From Spirochaetaceae bacterium (GTDB lineage: Bacteria > Spirochaetota > Spirochaetia > Treponematales > Breznakiellaceae), in contig JAIRNN010000225.1 of NCBI GenBank assembly GCA_031257995.1, positions 1 to 17,446 of the forward strand: a stretch of DNA of 17,446 bases. Reading direction: 5' to 3'. Made by a program: the position numbers and the translations under genes. The notes under the pieces were generated by a model. It saw only the letters and a program-made list of their open reading frames with translations, searched no databases and was not told the DNA's origin. Within the stretch, counting starts at the first letter, position 1. Every line of letters starts with the position of its first letter. Shown one piece after another: positions 1-6,916 of this stretch.

Positions 1-241
1 GATGCATGACATATCCTTACCGGGGACATTGCTGTAATCGACATTCACTACGAATGACCTTGATTTGTGGTATTATAAATTATGACAGGCTTCTTTAGGG
101 TGTTATTAAACAAGTCTAATAAATATTTCTGATTTGGAAGATTTGACAAAATTGTTTGAACTGCCGTTTTCCGGACAAGGGCGGACATAGGTGTGTTGTT
201 ATACGGCCCATCCGTTTTCCATTCCCGCAGGGACGAGAGCA
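1..241. other. Intergenic, no gene recognised
   Basis: I see no convincing gene in this stretch. Reading frames are short and lack ribosome binding sites. Around 100-117 there is ATTAAACAAGTC, similar to the right end of element E found after dnaA (GTTGTTGAACAAG at 14556-14568), so a repeat remnant may lie here. The end of a gene entering from outside the window cannot be excluded for the first tens of bases. Confidence 0.4.
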
Positions 242-360
242 AGACGGGGCCTGTCGCGTTTATCTGCGGCGATCATTTTTGGGCAGTGTCGCAAAAACGG
301 CAGGGACGCGTCCGGCACAACCGTTGTGCCGGACGCGCGGCATTGGGTGTCCCCGTGGGG
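242..360 (+). repeat. Family B GC-rich intergenic repeat, copy B1, with perfect 31-bp palindrome
   Basis: This shares, in order, GGGGCCTGT, GCGTTTATCTG, a CATTTTTGGGC-like block, the GGCACAACcGTTGTGCC palindrome and GCGCGGCATTGGGTG with copies at 6653-6790, 14607-14699 (minus), 16098-16385 and 16636-16790 (minus). In this copy the palindrome has grown to 15-bp perfect arms (307-321 and 323-337) around a single C at 322. No coding function is evident; it lies downstream of argG, which is on the opposite strand. Confidence 0.75.
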
Positions 361-374
361 AATGGAAATACAAA

Positions 375-420
375 GGGGGAAGTCATGGCAACTTGCTACA
401 TCGTTGCCACGGCTTTCCCC
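375..420. repeat. Family F hairpin module, copy F1, downstream of argG
   Basis: Nested inverted repeat: the inner arms TGGCAAC (386-392) and GTTGCCA (403-409) are perfect, and the outer arms GGGGGAAG (375-382) and CTTTCCCC (413-420) are nearly so. The GGGGAAGTC start matches modules at 1743-1767, 6467-6506, 9941-9981 (minus) and 16543-16577. It sits 24 bp past the argG stop and could act as a transcript-end structure, but there is no T tract, so a standard intrinsic terminator is not supported. Confidence 0.6.
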
Positions 421-443
421 GCCTTATGTTTTAGCCGGCTGCG

Positions 444-1643
444 CTATTCTTTCTGGTCGGCAAGGGCGCGCACCAACACCGGGAGGCCGTAGAGCCGGAT
501 AAAGCCCTTCGCGTCGGCGTGGTTGTAGAGGTCGCCGGTGGTGAAGCTGGCAATGTTCGCGTTGTAGAGAGACCGGGGAGAGGACGCGCCCGCCGATGAG
601 ATGGAACCTTTGTAAAGTTTCACCTTCACCGTGCCGGAAACTCGTTCCTGGGTCACGTCAACAAAGGCGGAGAGCGCCTCGCGGAGCGGGGTGAACCAGA
701 GGCCGCCGTAGATGACCTCGCCCAGTTTGTCGCGGACAATCTGCTTGAAGGCGTAGGTTTGGCGGTCGAGGCAGAGGTGTTCCAGCTCGGCGTGGGCGTA
801 GTAGAGGATTGAGCCGCCCGGAGTTTCGTAGACCCCCCGGCTCTTCATACCGACGACGCGGTTTTCCACGAGATCGGTGATCCCGACACCATGCGCCCCG
901 CCAATCCGGTTGAGTTCCTTGATGAGGCTCACGCCGTCTAAGTTTTTGCCGTTGACCGCGACAGGGATGCCCTTCTCAAAGCCGATTTCGACGAGTTCCG
1001 GTTCGTCCGGCGCTTTTTCAGGCGGCACCGACATCTTGAGCATGTGTCCCAAGTCAGGCGCGTTGGCTGGGTCTTCCAATTCGAGACCCTCGTGGGAGAT
1101 GTGCCAGAGATTGTCATCGCGGGAATACGAGTCATCCTTTTTCATCGGGACGGGAATGCCGCGTTTTTCGAGATACGCGATCTCCTCCTCGCGGCTTTTC
1201 AGTTCCCACGTCCGCCAGGGGGCGATGATCTCGATATCCGGCGCGAAAGCCATGACACCCAAGTCGAAGCGCACTTGGTCGTTCCCCTTGCCGGTCGCGC
1301 CGTGAGCAATAGCCGCCGCCCCTTCCCGCCGCGCATATTCGACAAGCGCCTTCGCGATGAGCGGACGCGCCGTTGACGTGCCCAAGAGATACTTGTCCTC
1401 GTACAACGCACCCGCCTTCAACGCCGGCCAGATGTACTCCTCGACATACTCCTTCTTCACGTCCGCGACAAAGCACTTCGCCGCCCCGGTATCCAGCGCC
1501 CGCTTTTTTATCGCCTCCCAATCGGCCTCTTGTCCCACATCGACACAGACCGCAATCGTCTCGTAACCACCGTTTTCCTTGAGCCACGGAATAATCACTG
1601 TCGTATCAAGCCCGCCCGAATACGCCAGCACCACTTTCTTCAT
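444..1643 (-). CDS. argG: Argininosuccinate synthase
   Basis: ArgG joins citrulline and aspartate using ATP to give argininosuccinate, the penultimate step of arginine synthesis, in the cytoplasm. The product is 399 residues, the usual length. The N-terminal nucleotide-binding P-loop AYSGGLDTT lies at about residues 8-16, and GATGKGNDQVRF in the mid region is the family citrulline/ATP-binding segment. I chose the ATG at 1643 over an in-frame GTG at 1649 because GAGGAG sits 5 nt before the ATG, while the GTG would lie inside that site. No argH or other arginine gene is adjacent, so the gene looks monocistronic. The C-terminus is ordinary. A weak TATGCT -10-like site lies near 1693-1698 on the minus strand without a good -35. 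Confidence 0.97.
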   Translation of the reverse strand: MKKVVLAYSGGLDTTVIIPWLKENGGYETIAVCVDVGQEADWEAIKKRALDTGAAKCFVADVKKEYVEEYIWPALKAGALYEDKYLLGTSTARPLIAKALVEYARREGAAAIAHGATGKGNDQVRFDLGVMAFAPDIEIIAPWRTWELKSREEEIAYLEKRGIPVPMKKDDSYSRDDNLWHISHEGLELEDPANAPDLGHMLKMSVPPEKAPDEPELVEIGFEKGIPVAVNGKNLDGVSLIKELNRIGGAHGVGITDLVENRVVGMKSRGVYETPGGSILYYAHAELEHLCLDRQTYAFKQIVRDKLGEVIYGGLWFTPLREALSAFVDVTQERVSGTVKVKLYKGSISSAGASSPRSLYNANIASFTTGDLYNHADAKGFIRLYGLPVLVRALADQKE

Positions 1644-1645
1644 AT

Positions 1646-1675
1646 ACACTCCTCAACACTCCTCGACATTCCTCG
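1646..1675 (-). promoter_or_regulatory. Three tandem Shine-Dalgarno-like decamers before argG
   Basis: Read on the minus strand, this is three head-to-tail 10-mers, CGAGGAATGT, CGAGGAGTGT and TGAGGAGTGT, followed by ATATG, where the last ATG starts argG. Each unit contains a GAGGA ribosome-binding core; only the last is at the correct distance. The repeat could offer standby ribosome sites or be a slippage product. The function is inferred. Confidence 0.6.
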
Positions 1676-1742
1676 AATAGATTGCTTTGTTCTAGCATAA
1701 CACGAATTCGGCGGCAAGGGAAGAGACGTGAAAAGATACCGG

Positions 1743-1835
1743 TGGGGGAAGTCTCCCCCTCGCTCCAGACCGCCGCCCGCAAGCGGGCTTAGGATCTTAC
1801 GCTACCCCCTCTGCGGGGGTCAGCCCCCCGCAACG
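1743..1835. repeat. Family F/B mosaic module between argG and the transposase relic
   Basis: GGGGGAAGTCTCCCCCTCGC followed by CTTACGCTACCCC and CCCCCGCAACGCCCCC. The same pieces occur at 14695-14735 (CTCCCCCTCGCTCC, CTTACGCTACCCC) and, inverted, in the 6650-6810 repeat cluster. An inner hairpin, TGCGGGGG/CCCCCGCA, lies at about 1812-1832. It contains no gene. Confidence 0.6.
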
Positions 1836-1837
1836 CC

Positions 1838-1866
1838 CCCGGATCATTGCCGGGCAATTTTTTGTG
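1838..1866 (+). terminator. Terminator-like hairpin with T tract and no evident upstream gene
   Basis: CCCGG (1838-1842), a 7-nt loop and CCGGG (1850-1854), followed by CAATTTTTTG, has intrinsic-terminator form on the plus strand. Nothing obvious on the plus strand upstream needs terminating, because argG runs the other way. It may insulate the downstream transposase relic, stop antisense transcription through argG, or simply be carried by the repeat module. Confidence 0.4.
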
Positions 1867-1994
1867 AGTTGTAAATGATATTTTTCATGCCTATATGGAG
1901 TATAGCCGTGATTTTTTTATTTTTTGTGCTTTTTTCACGTTCAATTAAAGCAACACGGCTGACAACCGCATATATATGGTACGAGGTGTTATCT

Positions 1995-2502
1995 ATGAGA
2001 ACGCACAGGCAGTTACAACAAAACGTCTGGTATGAAGTGGGCACGGAGATAAATATCCGCCGAGCCGCTATTCCAGTTGCCGTTGGCGGAGACGCTCTTC
2101 TTCCGCATACTCCGCGAGGCGAAAAAGCGCTTCGGCTTCGAGGTATGCGGACTGAAAGTTGAGGGGGCACGGCTCACGTTTTACATCAAGCCCGATGACG
2201 GCTTGCAACTCCCGAAGATAATGCAGTTTTTGAAGCAGACGTTTTCTATCCGCTTCAACGCGCTGACGGGCAGGACAGGCCACGTCTGGGGAGACCGGTA
2301 CTGGTCGGATATCTTGGCGGGGGAGCCGCCTGAGCGGGCGAAAGCGGTGGACTGGGATGTGGTGAAAGTAACGGCGGAAAAGCCGATACCGGCAGACACG
2401 ACCTACACGCTGACTTGGGACAGTCTCCGGTCGCCTGGAGTGACGCTAAAAACCGAGATTTCGGTCAAAAACGCTTCCAAACCCGCATCCTCGCCCGGAT
2501 AA
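1995..2502 (+). pseudogene. REP-associated/Y1-like transposase relic, frameshifted and lacking the HUH motif
   Basis: The ATG at 1995 opens MRTHRQLQQNVWYEVGTEIN, resembling the first strand of Y1/REP-associated tyrosine transposases (YHVVSRINNR type). The frame is then lost near 2060 and resumes in the next frame as EPLFQLPLAETLFFRILREA and onward to 2502. The segment FNALTGRTGHVWGDRYWSD (about 2255-2310) is a strong match to the conserved RAYT block (FNRRYGRTGHVFQ-type). Where active members carry HUH (PNHVHLL), this sequence reads GARLTFYIKP, so both catalytic histidines are gone. It ends at the start of repeat D1. Either a dead transposase or a domesticated, non-catalytic derivative with one frame error is possible; I favour a dead relic. 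Confidence 0.65.
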
Positions 2503-2611
2503 CGGCCCACTTTACGGCCCAAAGGGGTTACAGACAGTCTCAAGCGTTCCGGCCCAAGATGGCCACAAAAGAGGTCTTCCCGTCCTCGCAACATAATTTT
2601 GAAACAGCCTC
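2498..2611 (-). repeat. Family D element end, copy D1
   Basis: Read on the minus strand from 2611, it begins GAGGCTGTTTCAAAA and continues with TGCGAGGACGGGAAGA, CCATCTTGGGCCGG and CTGTAACCCCTTTGGGCCG. These blocks recur in the same order at 12459-12575 on the plus strand. The first 15 bases resemble the family A terminal repeat. The transposase relic ends exactly where this begins, so D1 may be the end of that mobile unit. Confidence 0.65.
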
Positions 2612-2792
2612 ATATCTATTGCTATTTCTCAAGTAGAAGCACTATACTAATATAGATTTGGTGAATCTGGATACTGATCCTAGGGAACCTGGGTTGCTGG
2701 GCATCTTACATCCTCTGGCTACCCCGCTCATCCGCCGAAATTCCGGAACAGGTGGAAGCGACTCCTGAAAATTTCAAGGCCCTTCACTAGGG

Positions 2793-2822
2793 CAAAACTG
2801 CCCCGCGTGATGTCTGCGCGGG
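2793..2822 (-). terminator. Intrinsic terminator of the permease/reductase/transporter operon
   Basis: On the minus strand, CCCGCG, a 9-nt loop and CGCGGG are followed by GCAGTTTTGCC, beginning 4 bp after the stop of the YkvI-like gene. The T tract is short (four). Position and form support termination of the minus-strand operon. The 2612-2790 stretch beyond it shows no gene. Confidence 0.55.
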
Positions 2823-2825
2823 TCT

Positions 2826-3935
2826 TTACTGCGGATGTGCGCCGGATTGCCGGGTGAAGGCCCGCTTTCCCCGGAACTGGGTGATCAACATTCCCAAGAA
2901 AAGGAATATGCCCAGATAGCCCATATAGGGATAGACGATATTCACTAGGGTGGCAAAGGGCAAATGTCCACCGAAGAAGGCAATGAGCCCCAAGATAATA
3001 ACGGACAGACGGAATTTAAGGCCGTTTTCATCGGATGAGATTTTATTGCAGCTTGACCAGAGCATGGGGACCGCCGTGGTATAGATCCCGGCATACATGA
3101 TGATAGAAAAGACAATCCCCGATCCGGGAAAAAGCAGGTTGGCAACAAAGACTGCGGGAACGTTTTTATCGTAAATCAGGGGTATATAGGCCATCATGCC
3201 ATAACTCACCGCCATAGCGGTTAGGATAAAGGCCCCGCATCCCAAGAAGCCGCTGAGGGTCACTTCCCGGCGGTTTTGGTTAGTCCGGCCGACGCCTGCC
3301 AGAAAGGGCAGAATGGTAACCGCGCAGAAACTCGCGTAGGTAAGGCCGGAAAACCACCAGTATTTTGTCGCTTTGGTCACGGACAGGGTGGACAAGGCCG
3401 CATCGGCGGTGCGGATTCCGTCAAAATTGGTGATAATCGCCGCCAAACCGATAAAAATAATAAAAAGAATGATGATGGGACCGATCCGGCCTACCACGGA
3501 TACTAGCCGGTTGAGACCGAGGAGTACCGTTATCAGGGATAACACGGACATGACGGCCCTGCCGATTATTGCGGAGATTCCATAAAATTCAAAGAGCAAT
3601 GCCCCGGCGCCGGATATCATAATGACATAAACCATAAAGAGAAAGACCGGGGTGATCCATTTGAAAATGGTCCCGATGATATTCCCGCAGTAATGCTCGA
3701 AAATCGCGTTGGTATCCTCAAGCATCAGTATCTGGGCATCTTGAATGGTAATAGTGGTAAACCAGAGGAACAGTGCCAAGGAGATCAAGCCTCCCAGCCC
3801 GCTACAAAGGACACCATAGGAGGTAAAAAACTGCATAACTTCCTGTCCGCTGGCAAAACCCGATCCAATCAAAAACGCGACAATAGATCCGCTGTATTTG
3901 ACCACGTTTCCCAGACGCACTCCTTCGCTTTTCAC
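2826..3935 (-). CDS. YkvI-family membrane transporter (LeuT/APC-like fold)
   Basis: A 369-residue integral membrane protein with about ten hydrophobic helices throughout, close to the usual length of the Bacillus YkvI family (COG3949). The first helix carries the family hallmark GSGFASGQE at residues 24-32, a broken helix of the kind that binds substrate in LeuT-fold carriers. The family substrate is not established; amino acids or amines are likely by fold. I chose GTG at 3935 because GGAGG stands 6 nt upstream (minus strand) and no better start follows. It is the third gene of a minus-strand operon, 63 bp after the ornithine cyclodeaminase homologue, and a terminator-like hairpin lies in that gap. 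The gene probably imports or exports the compound handled by the reductase. Confidence 0.85.
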   Translation of the reverse strand: MKSEGVRLGNVVKYSGSIVAFLIGSGFASGQEVMQFFTSYGVLCSGLGGLISLALFLWFTTITIQDAQILMLEDTNAIFEHYCGNIIGTIFKWITPVFLFMVYVIMISGAGALLFEFYGISAIIGRAVMSVLSLITVLLGLNRLVSVVGRIGPIIILFIIFIGLAAIITNFDGIRTADAALSTLSVTKATKYWWFSGLTYASFCAVTILPFLAGVGRTNQNRREVTLSGFLGCGAFILTAMAVSYGMMAYIPLIYDKNVPAVFVANLLFPGSGIVFSIIMYAGIYTTAVPMLWSSCNKISSDENGLKFRLSVIILGLIAFFGGHLPFATLVNIVYPYMGYLGIFLFLGMLITQFRGKRAFTRQSGAHPQ

Positions 3936-3952
3936 CCTGTACCTCCCCGGTT

Positions 3953-3985
3953 AAAAATCATGGGGGCCGTCCCTGCGGCTCCCAT
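3953..3985 (-). terminator. Terminator-like hairpin inside the operon
   Basis: On the minus strand, ATGGGAGCC (3985-3977), an 8-nt loop and GGCCCCCAT (3968-3960) pair at 8 of 9 positions, followed by GATTTTTAACC. It ends 18 bp before the YkvI-like GTG start and overlaps no coding sequence. It probably reduces transcription of the third gene relative to the first two; an attenuator is possible, but I see no alternative antiterminator pairing. Confidence 0.5.
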
Positions 3986-3998
3986 AGTGCTACTTCCC

Positions 3999-4997
3999 CT
4001 AAAATTCAACGATACTGCCTATGTTTTTCCGCAGGGCGCTTTCATAGATCCTGCGGGCGGTAACCACGTCAAGCACCGCGCTGCCGGTCGTTTTAAAGAG
4101 GGTGATTTCCTCGTCCGTAACGCGTCCCGAAACCTTTCCCGCAATCGCCTCTCCCAGCTCGCCGGTCAGACGGTCCGCACTATAGGTTCCCTTCTTGATC
4201 GGAATGATAAAGTCTCCCGCCTCATTTAATACGCCATCCCGGGTATCCACATAGACCTTGTCGGCATTGAGGATGAGGTACTCGTCAATCTCCTGCATTG
4301 CCGGAGTATAGGCCCCAACACCGTTAATGTGGGCGCCTTTTTTTACCAGCCTTCCATTAAAGGTCGGGGTAGTGGTGGTGGTTACGCTGGTGATGATGTC
4401 CGCCCCTTCCACCGCCTCCTCGGAGGATTTTGCCGTGGCAATCGTTACCCCAAACCGGGCCCCCAAGATTTCGGTCATCCGCTTGGAGAAATGTGCCGCC
4501 CGTTCGGTGCTGATATCAAAAACCCGGACTTCTTTTATGGGACGGACGGTTAGTACCGCCTCCAATTGGGTTTCCGCTTGCCCGCCGGTACCGAAGAGGG
4601 CAAAGATCCGACTGTCTTTCCGGGCCAATATGTCGGTGGCCGCCCCCGATACCGCACCGGTTCTGACCCGGGTAAGGTAGGTCCCGTCCATCAAACTGCA
4701 CACCTCTCCGGTTTCATTATTAACCAATACCATGGTGGCGGGTACGCTGGTAAGTCCCTTTTCGATATTTTTGGGGTACACCGAAACGATTTTAACGCCT
4801 AGTGCCCGTGCCTCCGCAGCATAGCCGGGCATATACAGGCTCTGTCCCTCATATTCCGGAACGTCCAAGTTCACTCGTAAGGGCACGTTGCTTTTACCCA
4901 AGGAGTACAGTTTCAGAGCATCCTTATCGGCCTCAATAGCGTCCTTCATGGTAAAGACATTTTTCATGTCTTCTTGTTTTAATACGACGATTTTCAT
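3999..4997 (-). CDS. Ornithine cyclodeaminase/mu-crystallin family NAD(P)-dependent oxidoreductase
   Basis: 332 residues, full length for the family. Visible features: the substrate-site segment ALGVKIVSVYPKN (Lys69), TRVRTGAVSG at 109-118, a Rossmann loop FGTGGQAE around 135-142 and an acidic Asp161 at the end of the second Rossmann strand, which suggests NAD rather than NADP. In authentic ornithine cyclodeaminases the segment after HIN reads GGDCPGK and supplies a catalytic Asp (Asp228 in the Pseudomonas enzyme). Here it reads GVGAYTPAM, so that Asp is Tyr230. The protein is therefore more likely an imine or ketimine reductase or amino-acid dehydrogenase than a true cyclodeaminase. The ATG at 4997 has AGGAGG 5 nt upstream. 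It is the second gene of the operon, 13 bp after the TauE/SafE gene. Confidence 0.88.
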   Translation of the reverse strand: MKIVVLKQEDMKNVFTMKDAIEADKDALKLYSLGKSNVPLRVNLDVPEYEGQSLYMPGYAAEARALGVKIVSVYPKNIEKGLTSVPATMVLVNNETGEVCSLMDGTYLTRVRTGAVSGAATDILARKDSRIFALFGTGGQAETQLEAVLTVRPIKEVRVFDISTERAAHFSKRMTEILGARFGVTIATAKSSEEAVEGADIITSVTTTTTPTFNGRLVKKGAHINGVGAYTPAMQEIDEYLILNADKVYVDTRDGVLNEAGDFIIPIKKGTYSADRLTGELGEAIAGKVSGRVTDEEITLFKTTGSAVLDVVTARRIYESALRKNIGSIVEF

Positions 4998-5010
4998 AGC
5001 ATCCTCCTCT

Positions 5011-5922
5011 TTATTTTTCCGCCTCCGCAGTACCTTCCTGCACCGGGGCTTCCTCTTCTTTTTTTCTCAGACTTAAGAGCATCGAAACCGCGCTGTAAAG
5101 GATAACGATGACCGCCAGCCATTGAAGCATGGACACATTGAGGCTCTTTACCACAAAAGCGGCGATCAAAACCCCTATGGTACCGAAGATCGAGGTAAAA
5201 AGGGTGATCTTCCGGGAGTAGGTATCGTATTTAATAAACTGCATGCTTCCCACCGGAACGGAGAAGGTGCAGGCCCCCATCATGATGGGAAAAGCAACCC
5301 CGGGGTTCAGGCCCAAGGCATACACGGTGGCCATGGTCAGGGCATAGGAACCGATGCCGATATTGTTCAGAGCCCCGTAGATGAGGGAGAGAATCCCCAA
5401 GGCAACGAGTTTTATCCCGATCAGGCTCGTCGCTTCCCCGCCGCTAGGGTAGACCCCGAATTTACCGGCCAGGATCAACGCGGCGGCCACGAAAAGACCG
5501 GCGGCGACGAATTTTTTGATGATGTTGCCCGGCAGTTTAACCACGAACCGGGGGCTGATATAGGCGCCGACTACTTGGGCCACGATGGGGATGATGAGGG
5601 TAGCAAGCCCCACATTTATCGATGAAATATAGGCCAAGGCCATAACCGCCACGGGAATAACACATTCGGTGTTGAGAGTTCCCGGCAGTTTTTTGGTGGA
5701 TACCCATTTCAGCTTTGGATAAATTGACGCGCCGATGGCAAAATCCGAAATTCCAAAGGTAGACAAGAGAAACAGGAAAAAGGAGACAATCCCCATAACG
5801 ATGGGGTTTCCCGGTTCTTTGAAGGTTTGTCCCCGGTGGGCAACAAGATCCCGAATGAAGAAAAAGGCAAAGATGCCGTTGACGATTACCACTAAGGCAA
5901 GAATAACCATTACGATACTCAT
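5011..5922 (-). CDS. TauE/SafE (TSUP) family membrane permease
   Basis: A 303-residue polytopic membrane protein with two related hydrophobic halves separated by a loop near residues 155-175 (GKFGVYPSGGEA), matching the TSUP two-repeat architecture. Family members move small organic acids and sulfur compounds such as sulfite, sulfoacetate or taurine-derived anions; the substrate here is unknown. The C-terminal tail is charged (LRKKEEEAPVQEG) and cytoplasmic-looking. The ATG at 5922 is preceded by GGGGG at about 8 nt. It is the first gene of the minus-strand operon and lies 30 bp below a near-consensus promoter at 5952-5980. With the reductase and the YkvI-like carrier it suggests transport and reduction of one small amino or imino acid. 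Confidence 0.85.
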   Translation of the reverse strand: MSIVMVILALVVIVNGIFAFFFIRDLVAHRGQTFKEPGNPIVMGIVSFFLFLLSTFGISDFAIGASIYPKLKWVSTKKLPGTLNTECVIPVAVMALAYISSINVGLATLIIPIVAQVVGAYISPRFVVKLPGNIIKKFVAAGLFVAAALILAGKFGVYPSGGEATSLIGIKLVALGILSLIYGALNNIGIGSYALTMATVYALGLNPGVAFPIMMGACTFSVPVGSMQFIKYDTYSRKITLFTSIFGTIGVLIAAFVVKSLNVSMLQWLAVIVILYSAVSMLLSLRKKEEEAPVQEGTAEAEK

Positions 5923-5951
5923 TTAGTACCCCCATTAAAGTTTATAATCTA

Positions 5952-5980
5952 AGTATAGCACGCTAAAAAAAAAGTGTCAA
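5952..5980 (-). promoter_or_regulatory. Housekeeping promoter of the TSUP operon
   Basis: On the minus strand, TTGACA (5980-5975), a 17-bp spacer containing a run of T, and TATACT (5957-5952). This is the best sigma-70-type match in the window. The -35 lies 2 bp from the outer end of repeat A1, so A1 inserted immediately upstream, or the element end bounds the promoter. Confidence 0.8.
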
Positions 5981-5982
5981 AT

Positions 5983-6446
5983 GAGTCTGTTCCAAAACTC
6001 ATTTGTATTGTGGAGTATTACTGTCAGTTGACAAAGCGGTAAGGAATTAACCGCGAAGGCGAAGGCGGTTGGTAAACCGCTGAGGTGAATAAGGATAGAG
6101 GCGCGCTGATTTGACAGCCGGTTGGCTTTACAAGCAGTCTTAAAGGCGGCTTTCTGTGAAAGCTGACAAAACAGACGGATTGGCGGTAAAAGGCGCGGCT
6201 GCCGGTAAAGACCTTCCGCGCCTTCAGTACCGCGGCGCCGAAGCTGGTATCCAAGCGCCGCCTTTATTGGTACCGCGCCATGCTGCATAACCGCGCTAAC
6301 GCCCCTAGCACAACCCTAGTTGTGACTTGACACAACCGTTGTGCCTGTTTCGGGCGCGGCAAATGGGCGCCTTAGCGGTTAAATTTAACTGAGGACTGAC
6401 GGTAATACGGGTAGTCCAAGGTTTGTACGGGGTTTTGAAACGGATA
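5983..6446. repeat. Family A foldback/MITE-like element, copy A1
   Basis: It starts GAGTCTGTTCCAAAAC and ends GGTTTTGAAACGGA, an imperfect terminal inverted repeat. Interior blocks shared with A2 and A3 in the same order are CAGTTGACAAAGCG, AATTAACCGC, an AAGGCGGTTGGTAAACCGC hairpin, a covarying hairpin at 6149-6163, CTTCCGCGCCTTCAGTACCG, and the B-type core CACAACcctaGTTGTG (6309-6324) plus CACAACcGTTGTG (6331-6343). Subterminal TTAACCGC is inverted as GCGGTTAA near 6375. An open frame in one orientation is not conserved in A3, so I regard the element as non-coding. Confidence 0.85.
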
Positions 6447-6652
6447 ATAGCATCAATAGATAAAGAGGGGGGAAGTCGCGGCAAGTTTTGCCGACCCCTC
6501 GCTCCAGCCGCCGCAAAAGCCGGGGTGAGCAGATCCAAGGGTCTTGGGTCAGCAGATCAACGGGTAGGGGACAGCGAGGCTCCACTCGTTGGTTGCATCT
6601 TTTCTCCGCGTCACTCCGCGCCCTCCGTGGTTATATTCTTTGTGATGGGGGC
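6447..6652. repeat. Family F module (F3) and low-complexity intergenic repeat
   Basis: At 6467-6506, GGGGGGAAGTCGCGGCAAG then TTTTGCCGACCCCTCGC form a hairpin (CGGCAA/TTGCCG) shared with 9941-9981 (inverted) and 16543-16577. From 6600, TCTCCGCGTCACTCCGCGCC and CTCCGTGGTTA resemble the degenerate CCACGGAGG-type short repeats met in many bacterial intergenic regions. No gene is visible. Confidence 0.55.
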
Positions 6653-6790
6653 GTTGCGGGGGTGTCCTCCGGGGCCCTGTTGCGTTTATCTGCCTTGAAA
6701 CATTTATGGGCGCCGTGCCGCAGGAATGGCAGAAACGCGCCTGGCACAACCGTTGTGCCCGTTTTGCGCGAGGCATTGGGGGTCCCGCAG
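6653..6790 (+). repeat. Family B repeat, copy B2
   Basis: The most complete B copy: GGGGCCCTGTTGCGTTTATC, CTTGAAACATTTATGGGCGC, GGAATGGCAGAAACGCGCC, the palindrome GGCACAACcGTTGTGCC (6743-6759), GAGGCATTGGG and a GGGGTAAGCG tail. It gives the uninterrupted version of the site where element C sits in copy B4. Confidence 0.75.
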
Positions 6791-6822
6791 CGGGGGTAAG
6801 CGTAAGACCGCAGAGATGGAGC

Positions 6823-6850
6823 GGAAGGAGAGGCTTCCCCTTTTTTATTT
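6823..6850 (+). terminator. Weak terminator-like hairpin upstream of the rpoN promoter
   Basis: GGAAG (6823-6827), a 6-nt loop and CTTCC (6834-6838) are followed by CCTTTTTTATTTTC. The stem is short (5 bp) but the T tract is good. It would isolate rpoN from read-through out of the repeat cluster. No gene for it to terminate is visible upstream on the plus strand. Confidence 0.3.
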
Positions 6851-6879
6851 TCTTAAGTGAAACACTATAACGCGGAAGT

Positions 6880-6908
6880 TTGCAATTTTCCCGTTTTTCT
6901 GTTATCAT
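6880..6908 (+). promoter_or_regulatory. rpoN promoter, placing the start codon at the transcript 5' end
   Basis: TTGCAA (6880-6885), a 17-bp spacer and TATCAT (6903-6908). The rpoN ATG is at 6917, only 8 nt after the -10, so a usual start point gives a leaderless or nearly leaderless mRNA. The same module (AAGTTTGCA, TTTTTCCCG, TTTCTGTTATCAT) recurs at 9820-9851 before the 666-residue gene. Confidence 0.65.
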
Positions 6909-6916
6909 AGGATAGT

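Noticed and set aside
877..1305. A 142-codon plus-strand frame inside argG, and a similar 167-codon frame opposite the TSUP gene (5122-5625).
   Set aside because: Antisense shadows of well-supported genes with no ribosome site and low-complexity composition.
5977..6288. A minus-strand open frame in element A1 that has a recognisable counterpart in A2 (9432-9674).
   Set aside because: The similarity is what DNA homology alone would give, and the frame is lost in A3. No start site or family match.
6742..6760. CTGGCACaaccgTTGTGCC in the B repeat resembles a sigma-54 -24/-12 promoter, and rpoN is adjacent.
   Set aside because: The -24 GG is present, but the nearly invariant -12 GC reads GT, and the palindrome fully explains the resemblance. 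The version with TTGC (16338-16344) has lost the GG.
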